Positions 52,949 to 61,051 of a stretch of DNA of 64,000 nucleotides are shown here, in pieces. The stretch's first letter is position 1; every line of letters begins with the position of its first letter. The notes under the pieces are model-generated. The model was not told the origin of the DNA. It saw only the letters and a program-made list of their open reading frames with translations, and searched no databases. A program made the translations under genes and the position numbers. The DNA lies in the NCBI RefSeq assembly GCF_945956895.1, contig NZ_CAMFJF010000005.1:1-64000 (forward strand), written 5' to 3'. Source of the DNA: an uncultured Allobosea sp. GTDB lineage: Bacteria > Pseudomonadota > Alphaproteobacteria > Rhizobiales > Beijerinckiaceae.

Positions 52949-54343
52949 TCAGTGCGGACCGAGCATCAGCTCGGGCTTGACCGTGGCGTCGAAGACTTTT
53001 GGATCGACGCCGGCCTTGAGCGCTTCCTCGCGCAGCGTCGTGCCGTTGTGATGGGCGGCCTTGGCGATGCTGGCAGCCTTGTCGTAGCCGATTGCGGGGG
53101 CCAGTGCCGTCACCAGCATCAGCGAGCGCGACAGCAATTCCTTGAGCTGCGCTTCGTTGGCCTCGATGCCCTCGACGCAGTTGACGCGGAAGCTCTCGGC
53201 CGCGTCGGCCAGAAGCCGCACGGACTGGAGGAAAGCCGCGGCGATCACCGGCTTGAAGACGTTGAGCTCGAAATGCCCCTGGGAGGCGGCAAAGCCCACC
53301 GTCGCCTGGTTGCCATGGACCTGGGTCGCGACCATGGTCAGCGCCTCGGCCTGGGTCGGGTTGACCTTGCCCGGCATGATCGAGGAGCCTGGCTCGTTCT
53401 CCGGCAGGCTGATCTCGCCCAGCCCCGAGCGCGGACCGGAGCCCATCAGGCGGATGTCGTTGGCGATCTTGAACAGGTCGGAGGCCAGCGCGGCGAGCGC
53501 GCCATGGGCGGCTGCGAGCGCGCCGTGGCTTGCCAGCGCCTCGAACTTGTTGTCGGCGCTGCGGAAGGGCAGGCCGGTCAGGGTTGCGACTTCCCTGGCG
53601 AAGAGGGCGGCGAAATCGGGATGGGCGTTGAGCCCGGTGCCGACGGCGGTGCCACCCTGGGCCAGCGCATAGAGCCCGCCCAGCGCCGCCTCGATCCGGC
53701 CGATGCCGAGATGGAGCTGCATCGCATAGCCCGAGAATTCCTGGCCGAGCGTGACCGGGGTCGCGTCCTGGAGATGGGTGCGGCCGATCTTGACGAGATG
53801 CTTGAAGGCCTCGGCCTTGGCGTTCAGAGCCCTTTCGAGGCCGCGCAGGGCCGGCAGCAGGCGCCGGGTGATCTCCAGCACGGCCGCGATATGCATCGCG
53901 GTGGGGAAGGAATCGTTCGAGGACTGGCCGCGATTGACGTGGTCGTTGGGATGGACCGGGCTCTTGGCGCCGAGCCCCGCGCCGAGCAGCTCATTGGCGC
54001 GGTTCGCCAGGACCTCGTTGGCGTTCATGTTGGACTGGGTGCCGGAGCCGGTCTGCCAGATCACCAGCGGGAAATGCCCGTCGAACTTGCCGGCGAGCGC
54101 CTCGTCCGCCGCGCGCGCGACCGCGCCGGCAACGCGCTGGTCGAGCAGGCCGAGCTTCGCGTTGACATGGGCGGCGGCCTTCTTGACCAGCACCAGCGCA
54201 TGGACCAGCGGCAGCGGCATGCGCTCGCTCTCGCCGCCGATGCGGAAATTCTCGAGGGACCGCTGTGTCTGTGCGCCCCAGTATCGATCCGCTGGCACCG
54301 CGATCGGGCCGAAGGAATCGGTTTCGGTGCGCGTTTCGGTCAT
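52949..54343 (-). CDS. fumC: Class II fumarate hydratase FumC
   Basis: FumC hydrates fumarate to L-malate in the citric acid cycle without an iron-sulfur cluster. The 464-residue product has the superfamily signature [16 protein letters not shown], the N-terminal [20 protein letters not shown] and the substrate blocks [15 protein letters not shown] and [20 protein letters not shown]. It follows sspB by 11 bases, so the two are probably cotranscribed. Confidence 0.97.
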   Translation of the reverse strand: MTETRTETDSFGPIAVPADRYWGAQTQRSLENFRIGGESERMPLPLVHALVLVKKAAAHVNAKLGLLDQRVAGAVARAADEALAGKFDGHFPLVIWQTGSGTQSNMNANEVLANRANELLGAGLGAKSPVHPNDHVNRGQSSNDSFPTAMHIAAVLEITRRLLPALRGLERALNAKAEAFKHLVKIGRTHLQDATPVTLGQEFSGYAMQLHLGIGRIEAALGGLYALAQGGTAVGTGLNAHPDFAALFAREVATLTGLPFRSADNKFEALASHGALAAAHGALAALASDLFKIANDIRLMGSGPRSGLGEISLPENEPGSSIMPGKVNPTQAEALTMVATQVHGNQATVGFAASQGHFELNVFKPVIAAAFLQSVRLLADAAESFRVNCVEGIEANEAQLKELLSRSLMLVTALAPAIGYDKAASIAKAAHHNGTTLREEALKAGVDPKVFDATVKPELMLGPH

Positions 54344-54354
54344 GGTGTCCGTCG

Positions 54355-54930
54355 TCAGGGCTTCTTGCGGAAGGAATCGAGGCTGACCACCTCGGCACCG
54401 CCCCGACTGTCATCGCCTTCCGCGGCGGGCTCGGCCTTCGCCGGCGCCGCGGCAGTCTCGGCTGCGGGCGCCTTGCCCTTGGCGGCCGGAATGGCAGTCG
54501 GCACGAGCTTGGCCGGTGCGGGCGGAGCCTCGGCGGGTTCGGCTTCCTGCGCGGAAGCGGCATCTTCGGCCTGGTCCTGCGCCTCGAATTTCAGGCCGAA
54601 CTGGACGGAGGGGTCGAAGAAGGTCGAGATCGCGTCGAAAGGCACAAGCAGCCGCTCCGGCACGCCGGAGAAGGACAGGCCGACCTCGAAGGAATGCTCG
54701 CCGACACTCAGGTCCCAGAACTGATGCTGCAGGACGATCGTCATCTCGTCGGGATGCTTCTCGCGCAGGCGCTGCGACAGACGCACGCCCGGCGCCCCGG
54801 TCCGGAACGTCACGTAGAAATGGTGCTCGCCCGGCAGCCCGTCGCGCGCGGCCTCCGTCAGGATCTTGCGGACCACGCCCTTCAGCGCGTCCTGCACCAT
54901 CAGATCGTAACGAAGAACATCCTTGGACAT
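54355..54930 (-). CDS. sspB: ClpXP adaptor SspB (alphaproteobacterial type)
   Basis: SspB binds the ssrA tag on stalled proteins and hands them to ClpXP. The 191-residue protein has the folded tag-binding domain (about 1-120, [18 protein letters not shown] and [14 protein letters not shown]), an Ala/Glu/Pro-rich flexible linker and a C-terminal end [11 protein letters not shown] that matches the conserved ClpX-docking tail of alphaproteobacterial SspB. It starts about 54 bases downstream of the permuted ssrA gene on the same strand and leads fumC-DUF4169-RHH. Confidence 0.94.
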   Translation of the reverse strand: MSKDVLRYDLMVQDALKGVVRKILTEAARDGLPGEHHFYVTFRTGAPGVRLSQRLREKHPDEMTIVLQHQFWDLSVGEHSFEVGLSFSGVPERLLVPFDAISTFFDPSVQFGLKFEAQDQAEDAASAQEAEPAEAPPAPAKLVPTAIPAAKGKAPAAETAAAPAKAEPAAEGDDSRGGAEVVSLDSFRKKP

Positions 54931-54983
54931 CGAGACGTGATTTCCGCTTGTTGCGTTCCGGCGGGAACAGCCGGCAGGCCGTC

Positions 54984-55021
54984 AGAAAAAGAAGTGGAGG
55001 CTTCTGTTGCCAGGCGCCTCC
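54984..55021 (-). terminator. Terminator at the 3' end of the ssrA coding piece
   Basis: On the minus strand GGAGGC pairs with GCCTCC (54996-55021 on plus) and is followed by ACTTCTTTTTC. This is a plausible intrinsic terminator that also forms the distal hairpin of the ssrA precursor. The stem is short, so readthrough into sspB cannot be excluded. Confidence 0.65.
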
Positions 55022-55310
55022 GAGCCCCGCCTTACGCGGCTAAACGCAAGGGCTTTGGTTTGGGAACCAGCACCGCTTACGCGGCGACGGCAACCCGAGC
55101 ATTGTTGTCGTTGGCAACTATGCTTTGGCCCGATAACGGCGGAACCATGCCGAGCAAAAGGATAACCTTTACACCCTCGTCGATCCTATTTCGCCCCCGC
55201 CAAAACCCTGCATCATCAGGGCTTTGGTGGAGGCGCCGGGTACCGCCCCCGGGTCCGAAAGGCTTATTTCGAGATCCGTTTATCGCCATAGCCGTTCTTG
55301 CGAGCGGCAC
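54985..55310 (-). ncRNA. ssrA: Circularly permuted two-piece tmRNA
   Basis: The minus strand reads first the acceptor piece: TTTCGGAC, T-stem CCGGG, seven-base loop, CCCGG, CGCCTCC and encoded ACCA ending at 55225. A 26-base spacer with a CCCTG...CAGGG hairpin follows. Then comes the coding piece starting at 55198 with GGGGGCGAAATAGGATCGAC, whose first seven bases pair with CGCCTCC (one G-U). The tag at 55115-55077 reads ANDNNARVAVAA then TAA, clearly an alphaproteobacterial tmRNA tag. The coding piece ends near the hairpin at 54996-55021. The outer ends are approximate. A TATATT box lies at 55315-55320. The downstream neighbour on the same strand is sspB. Confidence 0.95.
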
Positions 55311-55385
55311 CTGGAATATAGGGAAGGCCGTGGCGTTGGGAAAGGGTTCTCGCGCTTTTTCAGGAAAGAGCGTGGGATAGTTGCC

Positions 55386-55649
55386 TCAGTCGAGAATGCG
55401 TCCATTTCTGATGTCGATGTCGAGGCTCATCTCGTCGTCCTCGGCGGTGCGGCCGGCAATCTCCCAGCGATCGCCGGCGCGGATGATCACCTCGACATGG
55501 ACGAGGCCGGCGCTCCAGGCGATGTCGCGGGCCTGCCGTTCCGAGATCGTCGCGCTGGCGAGCGTCTCCTCGCCATGGGCGGCGAGCGCGACCAGGGCGT
55601 TGAAGGCGAGCGCGGCCAGCAGGCGGCGCGAGGGGGGCAGGACCGGCAT
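55386..55649 (-). CDS. Exported PepSY-domain-like small protein
   Basis: From the ATG at 55649 the protein has 87 residues. A signal-like N-terminus (MPVLPPSRRLLAALAFNALV) is followed by a PepSY-type domain, SERQARDIAWSAGLVHVEVI then RWEIAGRTAEDDEMSLDIDI and the ending NGRILD. Such domains bind or inhibit peptidases at the envelope. The frame runs upstream to 55865, but the signal peptide supports 55649. It is divergent from thyA and stands upstream of ssrA on the same strand. Confidence 0.75.
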   Translation of the reverse strand: MPVLPPSRRLLAALAFNALVALAAHGEETLASATISERQARDIAWSAGLVHVEVIIRAGDRWEIAGRTAEDDEMSLDIDIRNGRILD

Positions 55650-55863
55650 ATCGGCTATTCCACGAATCAAGGGCGCGATGAGCGGCGCCGATTGAGGCGG
55701 GTTTGCGGACAGGAAGGGCTCACAAGCCGTCGCATTTGCGTGAGGCGGCAGGCTCCCGCCATCGACTGTCAGGGCCTGCGGCAAAGGCTGGGGATGCCTG
55801 CCTGCCGGGCGGGGCCAAGCGGGTTTCGAGCCGCTATAGTCGCGCGCCTTCCAGAGAGTCGCC

Positions 55864-56658
55864 ATGCGCCAGTATCACGACCTGCTCCAACGCGTCCTGA
55901 CCGAGGGCGTCCGCAAGGATGACCGCACCGGCACCGGCACGCTCGCCGTTTTCGGCCACCAGATGCGCTTCGACCTGTCGGAAGGCTTTCCCCTGGTCAC
56001 GACCAAGAAGCTGCACCTGAAATCGATCATCCATGAGCTGATCTGGTTCCTGCGCGGCGACACCAATGTGCGCTACCTCCGGGATAACGGCGTCACGATC
56101 TGGGACGAATGGGCCGATGCGAACGGCGATCTCGGGCCGGTCTACGGCCGGCAATGGCGCTCCTGGGCGGCGCCTGACGGGCAGGTGATCGACCAGATCG
56201 CCTGGCTGGTGAACGAGATTCGCCGCAACCCGGATTCGCGCCGGCTGATCGTCTCGGCCTGGAACCCGGCAGATATCCCGAAGATGGCGCTGGCGCCCTG
56301 CCACTGCCTGTTCCAGTTCTTCGTCGCCAACGGGAAGCTGTCCTGCCAGCTCTACCAGCGATCGGCGGACGTCTTCCTCGGCGTGCCCTTCAACATCGCG
56401 AGCTATGCGCTGCTGACCCATATGGTGGCGCAGGTGACCGGCCTCGGCGTCGGCGATTTCGTGCATTCCTTCGGCGATACTCACCTCTATGTGAACCATC
56501 TCGACCAGACGCGGCTGCAGCTTTCGCGCGAGCCGCGGGCGCTGCCGAAGCTCGCGCTCAATCCGGCGGTGACGCGGCTGGAGGATTTCCAGTTCGCGGA
56601 CGTCACGATCACCGATTACGACCCGCATCCCGGCATCAAGGCTCCGATCGCAGTATGA
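55864..56658 (+). CDS. thyA: Thymidylate synthase ThyA
   Basis: ThyA methylates dUMP to dTMP using methylenetetrahydrofolate. The protein has 264 residues, the E. coli length, with the nucleophile Cys146 in [18 protein letters not shown] near the N-terminus, the dUMP phosphate-binding [12 protein letters not shown] and [10 protein letters not shown]. Its stop overlaps the next ORF as ATGA. With folA three genes later, the operon couples dTMP synthesis to dihydrofolate recycling. Confidence 0.97.
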   Translation: MRQYHDLLQRVLTEGVRKDDRTGTGTLAVFGHQMRFDLSEGFPLVTTKKLHLKSIIHELIWFLRGDTNVRYLRDNGVTIWDEWADANGDLGPVYGRQWRSWAAPDGQVIDQIAWLVNEIRRNPDSRRLIVSAWNPADIPKMALAPCHCLFQFFVANGKLSCQLYQRSADVFLGVPFNIASYALLTHMVAQVTGLGVGDFVHSFGDTHLYVNHLDQTRLQLSREPRALPKLALNPAVTRLEDFQFADVTITDYDPHPGIKAPIAV

Positions 56659-57308
56659 GTGGCCGCGACAGCGTGATCGCGGCCGGGCAGGTCCTGCTTG
56701 CCGTTGCGTGCGGCTATGTCGGGGTCGCCGTCGCTTCCTCGCTGTCATCGGTGTCGCGGGGGCGCGAGCCGAGCTTCGACGGCCGGGAAACGGCTTTCTT
56801 TCTTAGCCTCGGCCTCGCGACGCTGCTGCTGGCCTCGGTTTCGAGCGAGTCGATTCGCCGGGCGCTTGCGCTGTCATGGCCTTCCGAGCGACGGATTACC
56901 GTCCGGTTCGCTCTGGCGCTTATTGGCATCTTCGTGATCGAGGCCGCCGTCCTGTTCTCAGGCGTCCTGGGATCGCTCGACGACTTCAGGGCGATGTCGA
57001 ACTCGGAGCGCAGCCTGCTGGGCCTCGCCAACGCCGTCGTGTTGGCACCTGTGGTCGAGGAGGCGCTGTTCCGCGGTCTTTTGTTCACGCGCCTGCGCCG
57101 CCACTACGCCGCGTTGCCGACGCTTGCCATCGTGACCATCGCCTTCTGCCTCCTGCATCTCGAGAACGGGCTGCTTCATGTCGTATCCGTTTTGCCGGCG
57201 GGCGCCTTCCTGGGGCTCGCCCGTGAATTCTCCGGCGGAATCGGATTGCCGATCCTGCTCCATGCCTGCATGAACCTCGCCGTCGTCATCGTGGGACTTG
57301 CCTTATGA
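56655..57308 (+). CDS. CPBP-family intramembrane glutamic endopeptidase
   Basis: The 217-residue protein has about six membrane helices and the CPBP motif [14 protein letters not shown] (about residues 134-147, EExxxR), then FCLLHLENG and a late [11 protein letters not shown] block with the conserved His and Asn. The family includes Rce1-like CAAX proteases and bacteriocin-immunity proteins; the natural substrate here is unknown. The ATG overlaps the thyA stop, and its own stop overlaps the GNAT ATG, so it is embedded in a tightly packed operon. Confidence 0.9.
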   Translation: MSGRDSVIAAGQVLLAVACGYVGVAVASSLSSVSRGREPSFDGRETAFFLSLGLATLLLASVSSESIRRALALSWPSERRITVRFALALIGIFVIEAAVLFSGVLGSLDDFRAMSNSERSLLGLANAVVLAPVVEEALFRGLLFTRLRRHYAALPTLAIVTIAFCLLHLENGLLHVVSVLPAGAFLGLAREFSGGIGLPILLHACMNLAVVIVGLAL

Positions 57309-57787
57309 CCCTCTCCATCCGCTCCGCCCGTCCCGGCGAGGCCGGGCTTGTGCTCGGCTTCATCCGCGAGCTCGCCGAATACGAGAAGCTGCTGCATGAG
57401 GTCGTCGCGACCGAGGCCGAGATCGAGGCGGCGCTGTTCGAGGAAAATCCGAAGGCGTTTTGCGATATCGCCGAATGGGATGGCGAGCCGGTCGGCTTCG
57501 CTGTGTGGTTCTACACCTATTCGACCTTCTCGGGCCGGCACGGCATCTGGCTGGAAGACCTCTTCGTGCGGCCGGACCAGCGCGGGCGCGGCATCGGCAA
57601 GGCGCTGATCGCGGGGCTGGCGCGGCGCTGTGTCGCGGAGAAGCTGCCGCGGCTCGCCTGGTGGGTGCTGAACTGGAACGAACCCTCGCGCGTCTTCTAT
57701 CGGGCGCTCGGTGCCAACGCGCAGGACGAATGGACCGTGAAGCGGCTGGAGGGCGAGGCGCTCGCCAAGCTCGGCGCGGAAGGTTGA
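57305..57787 (+). CDS. GNAT-family N-acetyltransferase
   Basis: The 160-residue protein has the GNAT blocks FIRELAEYEKLLHEVVATEA, EDLFVRPDQRGRGIGKALIA (acetyl-CoA loop) and NEPSRVFYRALGA. The N-terminal pattern resembles diamine (spermidine/SAT1-like) acetyltransferases, a guess at family level only. It overlaps the CPBP gene by four bases and is followed by folA three bases downstream. Confidence 0.9.
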   Translation: MTLSIRSARPGEAGLVLGFIRELAEYEKLLHEVVATEAEIEAALFEENPKAFCDIAEWDGEPVGFAVWFYTYSTFSGRHGIWLEDLFVRPDQRGRGIGKALIAGLARRCVAEKLPRLAWWVLNWNEPSRVFYRALGANAQDEWTVKRLEGEALAKLGAEG

Positions 57788-57790
57788 GCC

Positions 57791-58306
57791 ATGGAGAAGC
57801 GTCCGATCGTGTTGATCGCGGCCGTCGCCGAGAATGGCGTGATCGGCGACGACAATCGGCTGATCTGGCGGTTGAAGAGCGATCTCAAGCATTTCCGCGG
57901 TCTGACGCTCGGGCGGCCGGTGCTGATGGGGCGCAAGACCTTCCTGTCGATCGGAAAGCCCCTTCCGGGGCGCGAGATCGTCGTGCTGACGCGCGATACC
58001 GGCTTCGCGGCCGAAGGGGTGAGCGTCGCCCATTCGCTTGATGAGGGGCTGGAGCTCGGGCAGCGGCTCGCCGCAGCCAGCGGGGCGGATTCCGTCGTGG
58101 TCGCGGGGGGGGCGGAGATCTACCGCCAGGCACTGCCGCTGACGGACCGGCTGGAGCTGACCATCGTCCATGCCAAGCCATCAGGCGATGCGCTCTTTCC
58201 CGATTGGGAGCGCGATGCCTTCGAGGTCGGGGCTAGGGATCATCACCCCGCCGATGCCGAGAACGAGCATCCTTATACCTTCGTCACCTACAGCAGGCGC
58301 GGCTGA
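57791..58306 (+). CDS. folA: Dihydrofolate reductase
   Basis: The enzyme regenerates tetrahydrofolate from the dihydrofolate made by ThyA. It has 171 residues, with IVLIAAVAENGVIGDDNRLI (N-terminal strand and Met20-type loop), the catalytic acid Asp in LKSDLKHFRGLTLG, VLMGRKTFLSIGKPLPGR and the late VVAGGAEIYRQAL. It closes thyA-CPBP-GNAT-folA and is followed by a palindromic repeat. Confidence 0.96.
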   Translation: MEKRPIVLIAAVAENGVIGDDNRLIWRLKSDLKHFRGLTLGRPVLMGRKTFLSIGKPLPGREIVVLTRDTGFAAEGVSVAHSLDEGLELGQRLAAASGADSVVVAGGAEIYRQALPLTDRLELTIVHAKPSGDALFPDWERDAFEVGARDHHPADAENEHPYTFVTYSRRG

Positions 58307-58324
58307 TCGCCGCTTTTCGGGGGG

Positions 58325-58421
58325 CGTCATTGCGAGGAGCGGAGCGACGAAGCAATCCAGGGGACTGGGTCCAAGCCTTCGACCCGGTCCCCTGGATTGC
58401 TTCGCTATGCTCGCAATGACG
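58325..58421. repeat. CGTCATTGCGAG palindromic repeat, copy 4
   Basis: The arms CGTCATTGCGAGGAGCGGAG...AGCAATCCAGGGG and CCCCTGGATTGCTTCGCTAT...CTCGCAATGACG surround a centre with ACCCGGTC. It lies 18 bases after the folA stop and about 170 bases before hflK. Confidence 0.92.
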
Positions 58422-58591
58422 GAGTGGGCGCGGCTGATCGCCGCTTTCCATTCACGATGAATGGCTTGCGCCGTTGACGAATCCATGGCCCATGACCAAG
58501 TCAGCCCAGCGTCTTCAGCCGAAGGCGCTGACAAGCGGCCGTCTTTCGCCTATGGCTCGGCCTCGATAGAACGAAAGGGAACGGCTCGAGA

Positions 58592-59749
58592 ATGCCTTGG
58601 AGCAATCAGAGCGGCGGTGGCAGCGGCGGGGGAGGTCCCTGGGGTCAGCGCGGAGGCAATGGCGGCGGCCCCTGGGGCGGCGGTTCAGGCGGAGGCAATG
58701 GCAATCCGCCCGATCTCGAGGAAATCCTGCGGCGCAGCCAGGACCGGCTCAAGAACCTGATGCCGGGTGGCAATATCGGCGGGCGCGGGCTCGTCCTCGG
58801 CGCCCTGGCCTTGATTCTGATCTGGCTCGGCTCCGGCATCTATTTCGTGCGGCCCAACGAGGTCGGCCTCAACGTCGTCTTCGGCCGCTTCGCCGGCAAG
58901 ACCGGCGAGGGCATGAACTGGAACTGGCCCTATCCGGTCGGCAGCGTGATCAAGCCGCAGGTGACCAACGTCATCACCACCGAGGTCGGCTTCCGGACGA
59001 TCGAATCGGTCCGCACCTCGCGCCAGACCGACGTCATCGAAGAGAGCCTGATGCTCACCGGCGACGAGAACATCGTCGACATCGATTTCATCGTGCAGTG
59101 GCAGATCGACCCGGCCGCGCCCGAGGACTACGTCTTCAACATCCAGGATCCCGCCGGCACGGTGAAGGCCGTGGCCGAAAGCGCGATGCGCGAAATCATC
59201 GGCCGCCGCAATATCCAGCCGGTGCTGACGACCGATCGCGGCACGATCGAGACCGAGGTCCGCCATCTGATGCAGGAGACGCTCAACGGCTACAATGCCG
59301 GCGTGCGGATCAGCCTCGTCCAGCTGCAGAAGGTCGACCCGCCGCAGCAGGTCATCGACGCCTTCCGCGACGTCCAGGCAGCCCGCGCCGACCAGGAGCG
59401 GCTGCGCAACGAGGCGCAGACCTACGCCAACCGCGTCGTGCCCGAAGCACGCGGCCGCGCCGCGCAGCTGACCCAGGCGGCCGAAGCCTTCAAGGAGCAG
59501 ACCGTCGCCGAGGCGCGTGGTCAGGCCAGCCGCTTCAACGCGGTCTACGAGCAGTACAAGAAGGCTCCGGGCGTGACGCGCGAGCGTCTCTTCCTGGAGA
59601 CGATGGAACGCATAATGGGCGGTACGGACAAGATCATCCTCGACAACCCGGCGGGCGGGCAGGGCGTGGTGCCCTATCTGCCGCTCGACCAGCTCAATGC
59701 CGGCCGACAGGCCCCGGGCTCCCGCCAGCAGGGAGGGGCCATCCGATGA
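58592..59749 (+). CDS. hflK: Membrane protease modulator HflK
   Basis: HflK is an SPFH (band 7) protein that with HflC surrounds FtsH and tunes its proteolysis. The 385-residue protein has a Gly-rich N-terminus (about 1-30), one membrane helix (about 70-90, VLGALALILIWLGSGI), the band 7 domain (VRPNEVGLNVVFGRF onward) and a helical tail ending QLNAGRQAPGSRQQGGAIR. The stop overlaps the hflC ATG. The other frame is open for the whole gene but is not real. Confidence 0.95.
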   Translation: MPWSNQSGGGSGGGGPWGQRGGNGGGPWGGGSGGGNGNPPDLEEILRRSQDRLKNLMPGGNIGGRGLVLGALALILIWLGSGIYFVRPNEVGLNVVFGRFAGKTGEGMNWNWPYPVGSVIKPQVTNVITTEVGFRTIESVRTSRQTDVIEESLMLTGDENIVDIDFIVQWQIDPAAPEDYVFNIQDPAGTVKAVAESAMREIIGRRNIQPVLTTDRGTIETEVRHLMQETLNGYNAGVRISLVQLQKVDPPQQVIDAFRDVQAARADQERLRNEAQTYANRVVPEARGRAAQLTQAAEAFKEQTVAEARGQASRFNAVYEQYKKAPGVTRERLFLETMERIMGGTDKIILDNPAGGQGVVPYLPLDQLNAGRQAPGSRQQGGAIR

Positions 59750-60681
59750 ACGGCTCCTTCCTTCGCGGGGCGCTGCTGGTCGTCGTCGCCGCCGTCGCGG
59801 TCGTGCTCTACGCCTGCACCTTCGTGGTCTCGCAGACGCAGTCCGCGATCGTGCTCAAGTTCGGCGCCGTGCGCGCGGTCAAGACCGCACCCGGCCTCTA
59901 CCTGAAGTGGTTCGCGCCGATCGAGACGGTGACACTGCTCGACAACCGCATCCTCGATCTTGACCTGCCGGCCCAGGAAATCATCGCCTCGGACCAGAAG
60001 CGTCTCGTCGTCGATGCCTTCACGCGCTACCGGATCTCGGATCCGCTGCGCTTCTACCAGGCGGTCAACAATGTCCCGCGGGCGAACTCGCAGCTCGCCT
60101 CGATCGTGAACGGCAACGTTCGCTCGGTGCTGGCGGAGGCCACCTTCACGGCGATGGTGCGCACGGACCGCACGCGGCTGATGAACCGCATTCGCGACGA
60201 CGTGAACCGCGAGGCGGCCCGCTTCGGCATGACCGTGGTCGACGTCCGGCTGCGGCGCGTCGACCTGCCGGCGGCGAACTCGGCGGCAGTGTTCCAGCGC
60301 ATGCAGACCGAACGGCAGCGCGAGGCGGCGGAAGCGCGCGCCCTCGGCGGCCAGCAGGCGCAGGAAATCCGCGCCCGGGCCGACAGGGACTCGACCGTGA
60401 TCGTGGCCGAAGCGCAGCAGCACGCCGACGAGATCCGCGGCGCGGGCGAGGCGGAGCGCAACAAGGTCTTCGCCGAAGTCTTCGGCAAGGATCCGGAGTT
60501 CTTCTCCTTCTACCGGTCGATGCAGGCCTATGAGGCCAGCATCAAGCCGGGGGATACGCGAATGGTCCTGACGCCGGATTCGCCGTTCTTCCGTTTCTTC
60601 AACGGCCCTAACGCACAGCGTCAGGACGGCCAGGCTGCGGCTCCCGCGGCGCCTGCCACGCCTGCGCCGGCCCGGCCCTGA
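59746..60681 (+). CDS. hflC: Membrane protease modulator HflC
   Basis: HflC is the partner of HflK. The real start is the ATG at 59746, overlapping the hflK stop as ATGA. The frame is open upstream to 58597, but those codons shadow hflK. The 311-residue protein has a membrane helix (GALLVVVAAVAVVLYACTFV), the band 7 domain (QTQSAIVLKFGAVRAV, then AFTRYRISDPLRFYQAVNN) and the FSFYRSMQAYEAS block. A Pro/Ala tail follows. Confidence 0.95.
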   Translation: MNGSFLRGALLVVVAAVAVVLYACTFVVSQTQSAIVLKFGAVRAVKTAPGLYLKWFAPIETVTLLDNRILDLDLPAQEIIASDQKRLVVDAFTRYRISDPLRFYQAVNNVPRANSQLASIVNGNVRSVLAEATFTAMVRTDRTRLMNRIRDDVNREAARFGMTVVDVRLRRVDLPAANSAAVFQRMQTERQREAAEARALGGQQAQEIRARADRDSTVIVAEAQQHADEIRGAGEAERNKVFAEVFGKDPEFFSFYRSMQAYEASIKPGDTRMVLTPDSPFFRFFNGPNAQRQDGQAAAPAAPATPAPARP

Positions 60682-60699
60682 TCATGGCGAGCGACGCGG

Positions 60700-60888
60700 A
60701 TGCTTGATTTCGTCGCGGCGCTCGGCCTGGTCTTCGCTATCGAGGGCATTCTCTTCGCCGCGATCCCGCATCTGGCGAAGGATGCCCTCCGTAGCGCAGC
60801 GGAAACCCCGCCGGACCGAATGCGGCTCATCGGCCTCGGCTCGGCTGTCCTGGGCGTAGTCCTGGTCTGGGTCGCGCGCGGGGGCTGA
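60700..60888 (+). CDS. DUF2065 family small membrane protein
   Basis: The 62-residue protein has two membrane helices: DFVAALGLVFAIEGILFAA and LIGLGSAVLGVVLVWVA, with a charged stretch between. It matches the YjeT/DUF2065 family, which lies beside hflKC in many proteobacteria. The function is unknown. It starts 19 bases after hflC. Confidence 0.88.
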   Translation: MLDFVAALGLVFAIEGILFAAIPHLAKDALRSAAETPPDRMRLIGLGSAVLGVVLVWVARGG

Positions 60889-61051
60889 AGAATCGACGGG
60901 CAGGCACATGATCGTGTTCGATGACATGATCGTGCGTCGCCCTTCCGCCGTATTTTGGAGTTCAATCATCGGGCACGTCCGCTTGCCTTGCGGCACCGGG
61001 CGTGCATGCCTTTCATCGATCGGCCTGCATTTTTCCGACATGAGGACCCCT

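Noticed and set aside
55077-55310. A 77-residue minus-strand ORF ending ANDNNARVAVAA
   Set aside because: Only the last codons are meaningful: they are the tmRNA tag. The rest is structural RNA.
55224-55922. A 232-residue plus-strand ORF across ssrA, the PepSY gene and the start of thyA
   Set aside because: It is antisense to tmRNA and to a gene with a signal peptide, and has no domain.
58597-59745. Open frame joining upstream of hflC across the whole of hflK
   Set aside because: The codons repeat hflK in another frame with Arg-rich nonsense composition. hflC has its own ATG overlapping the hflK stop.
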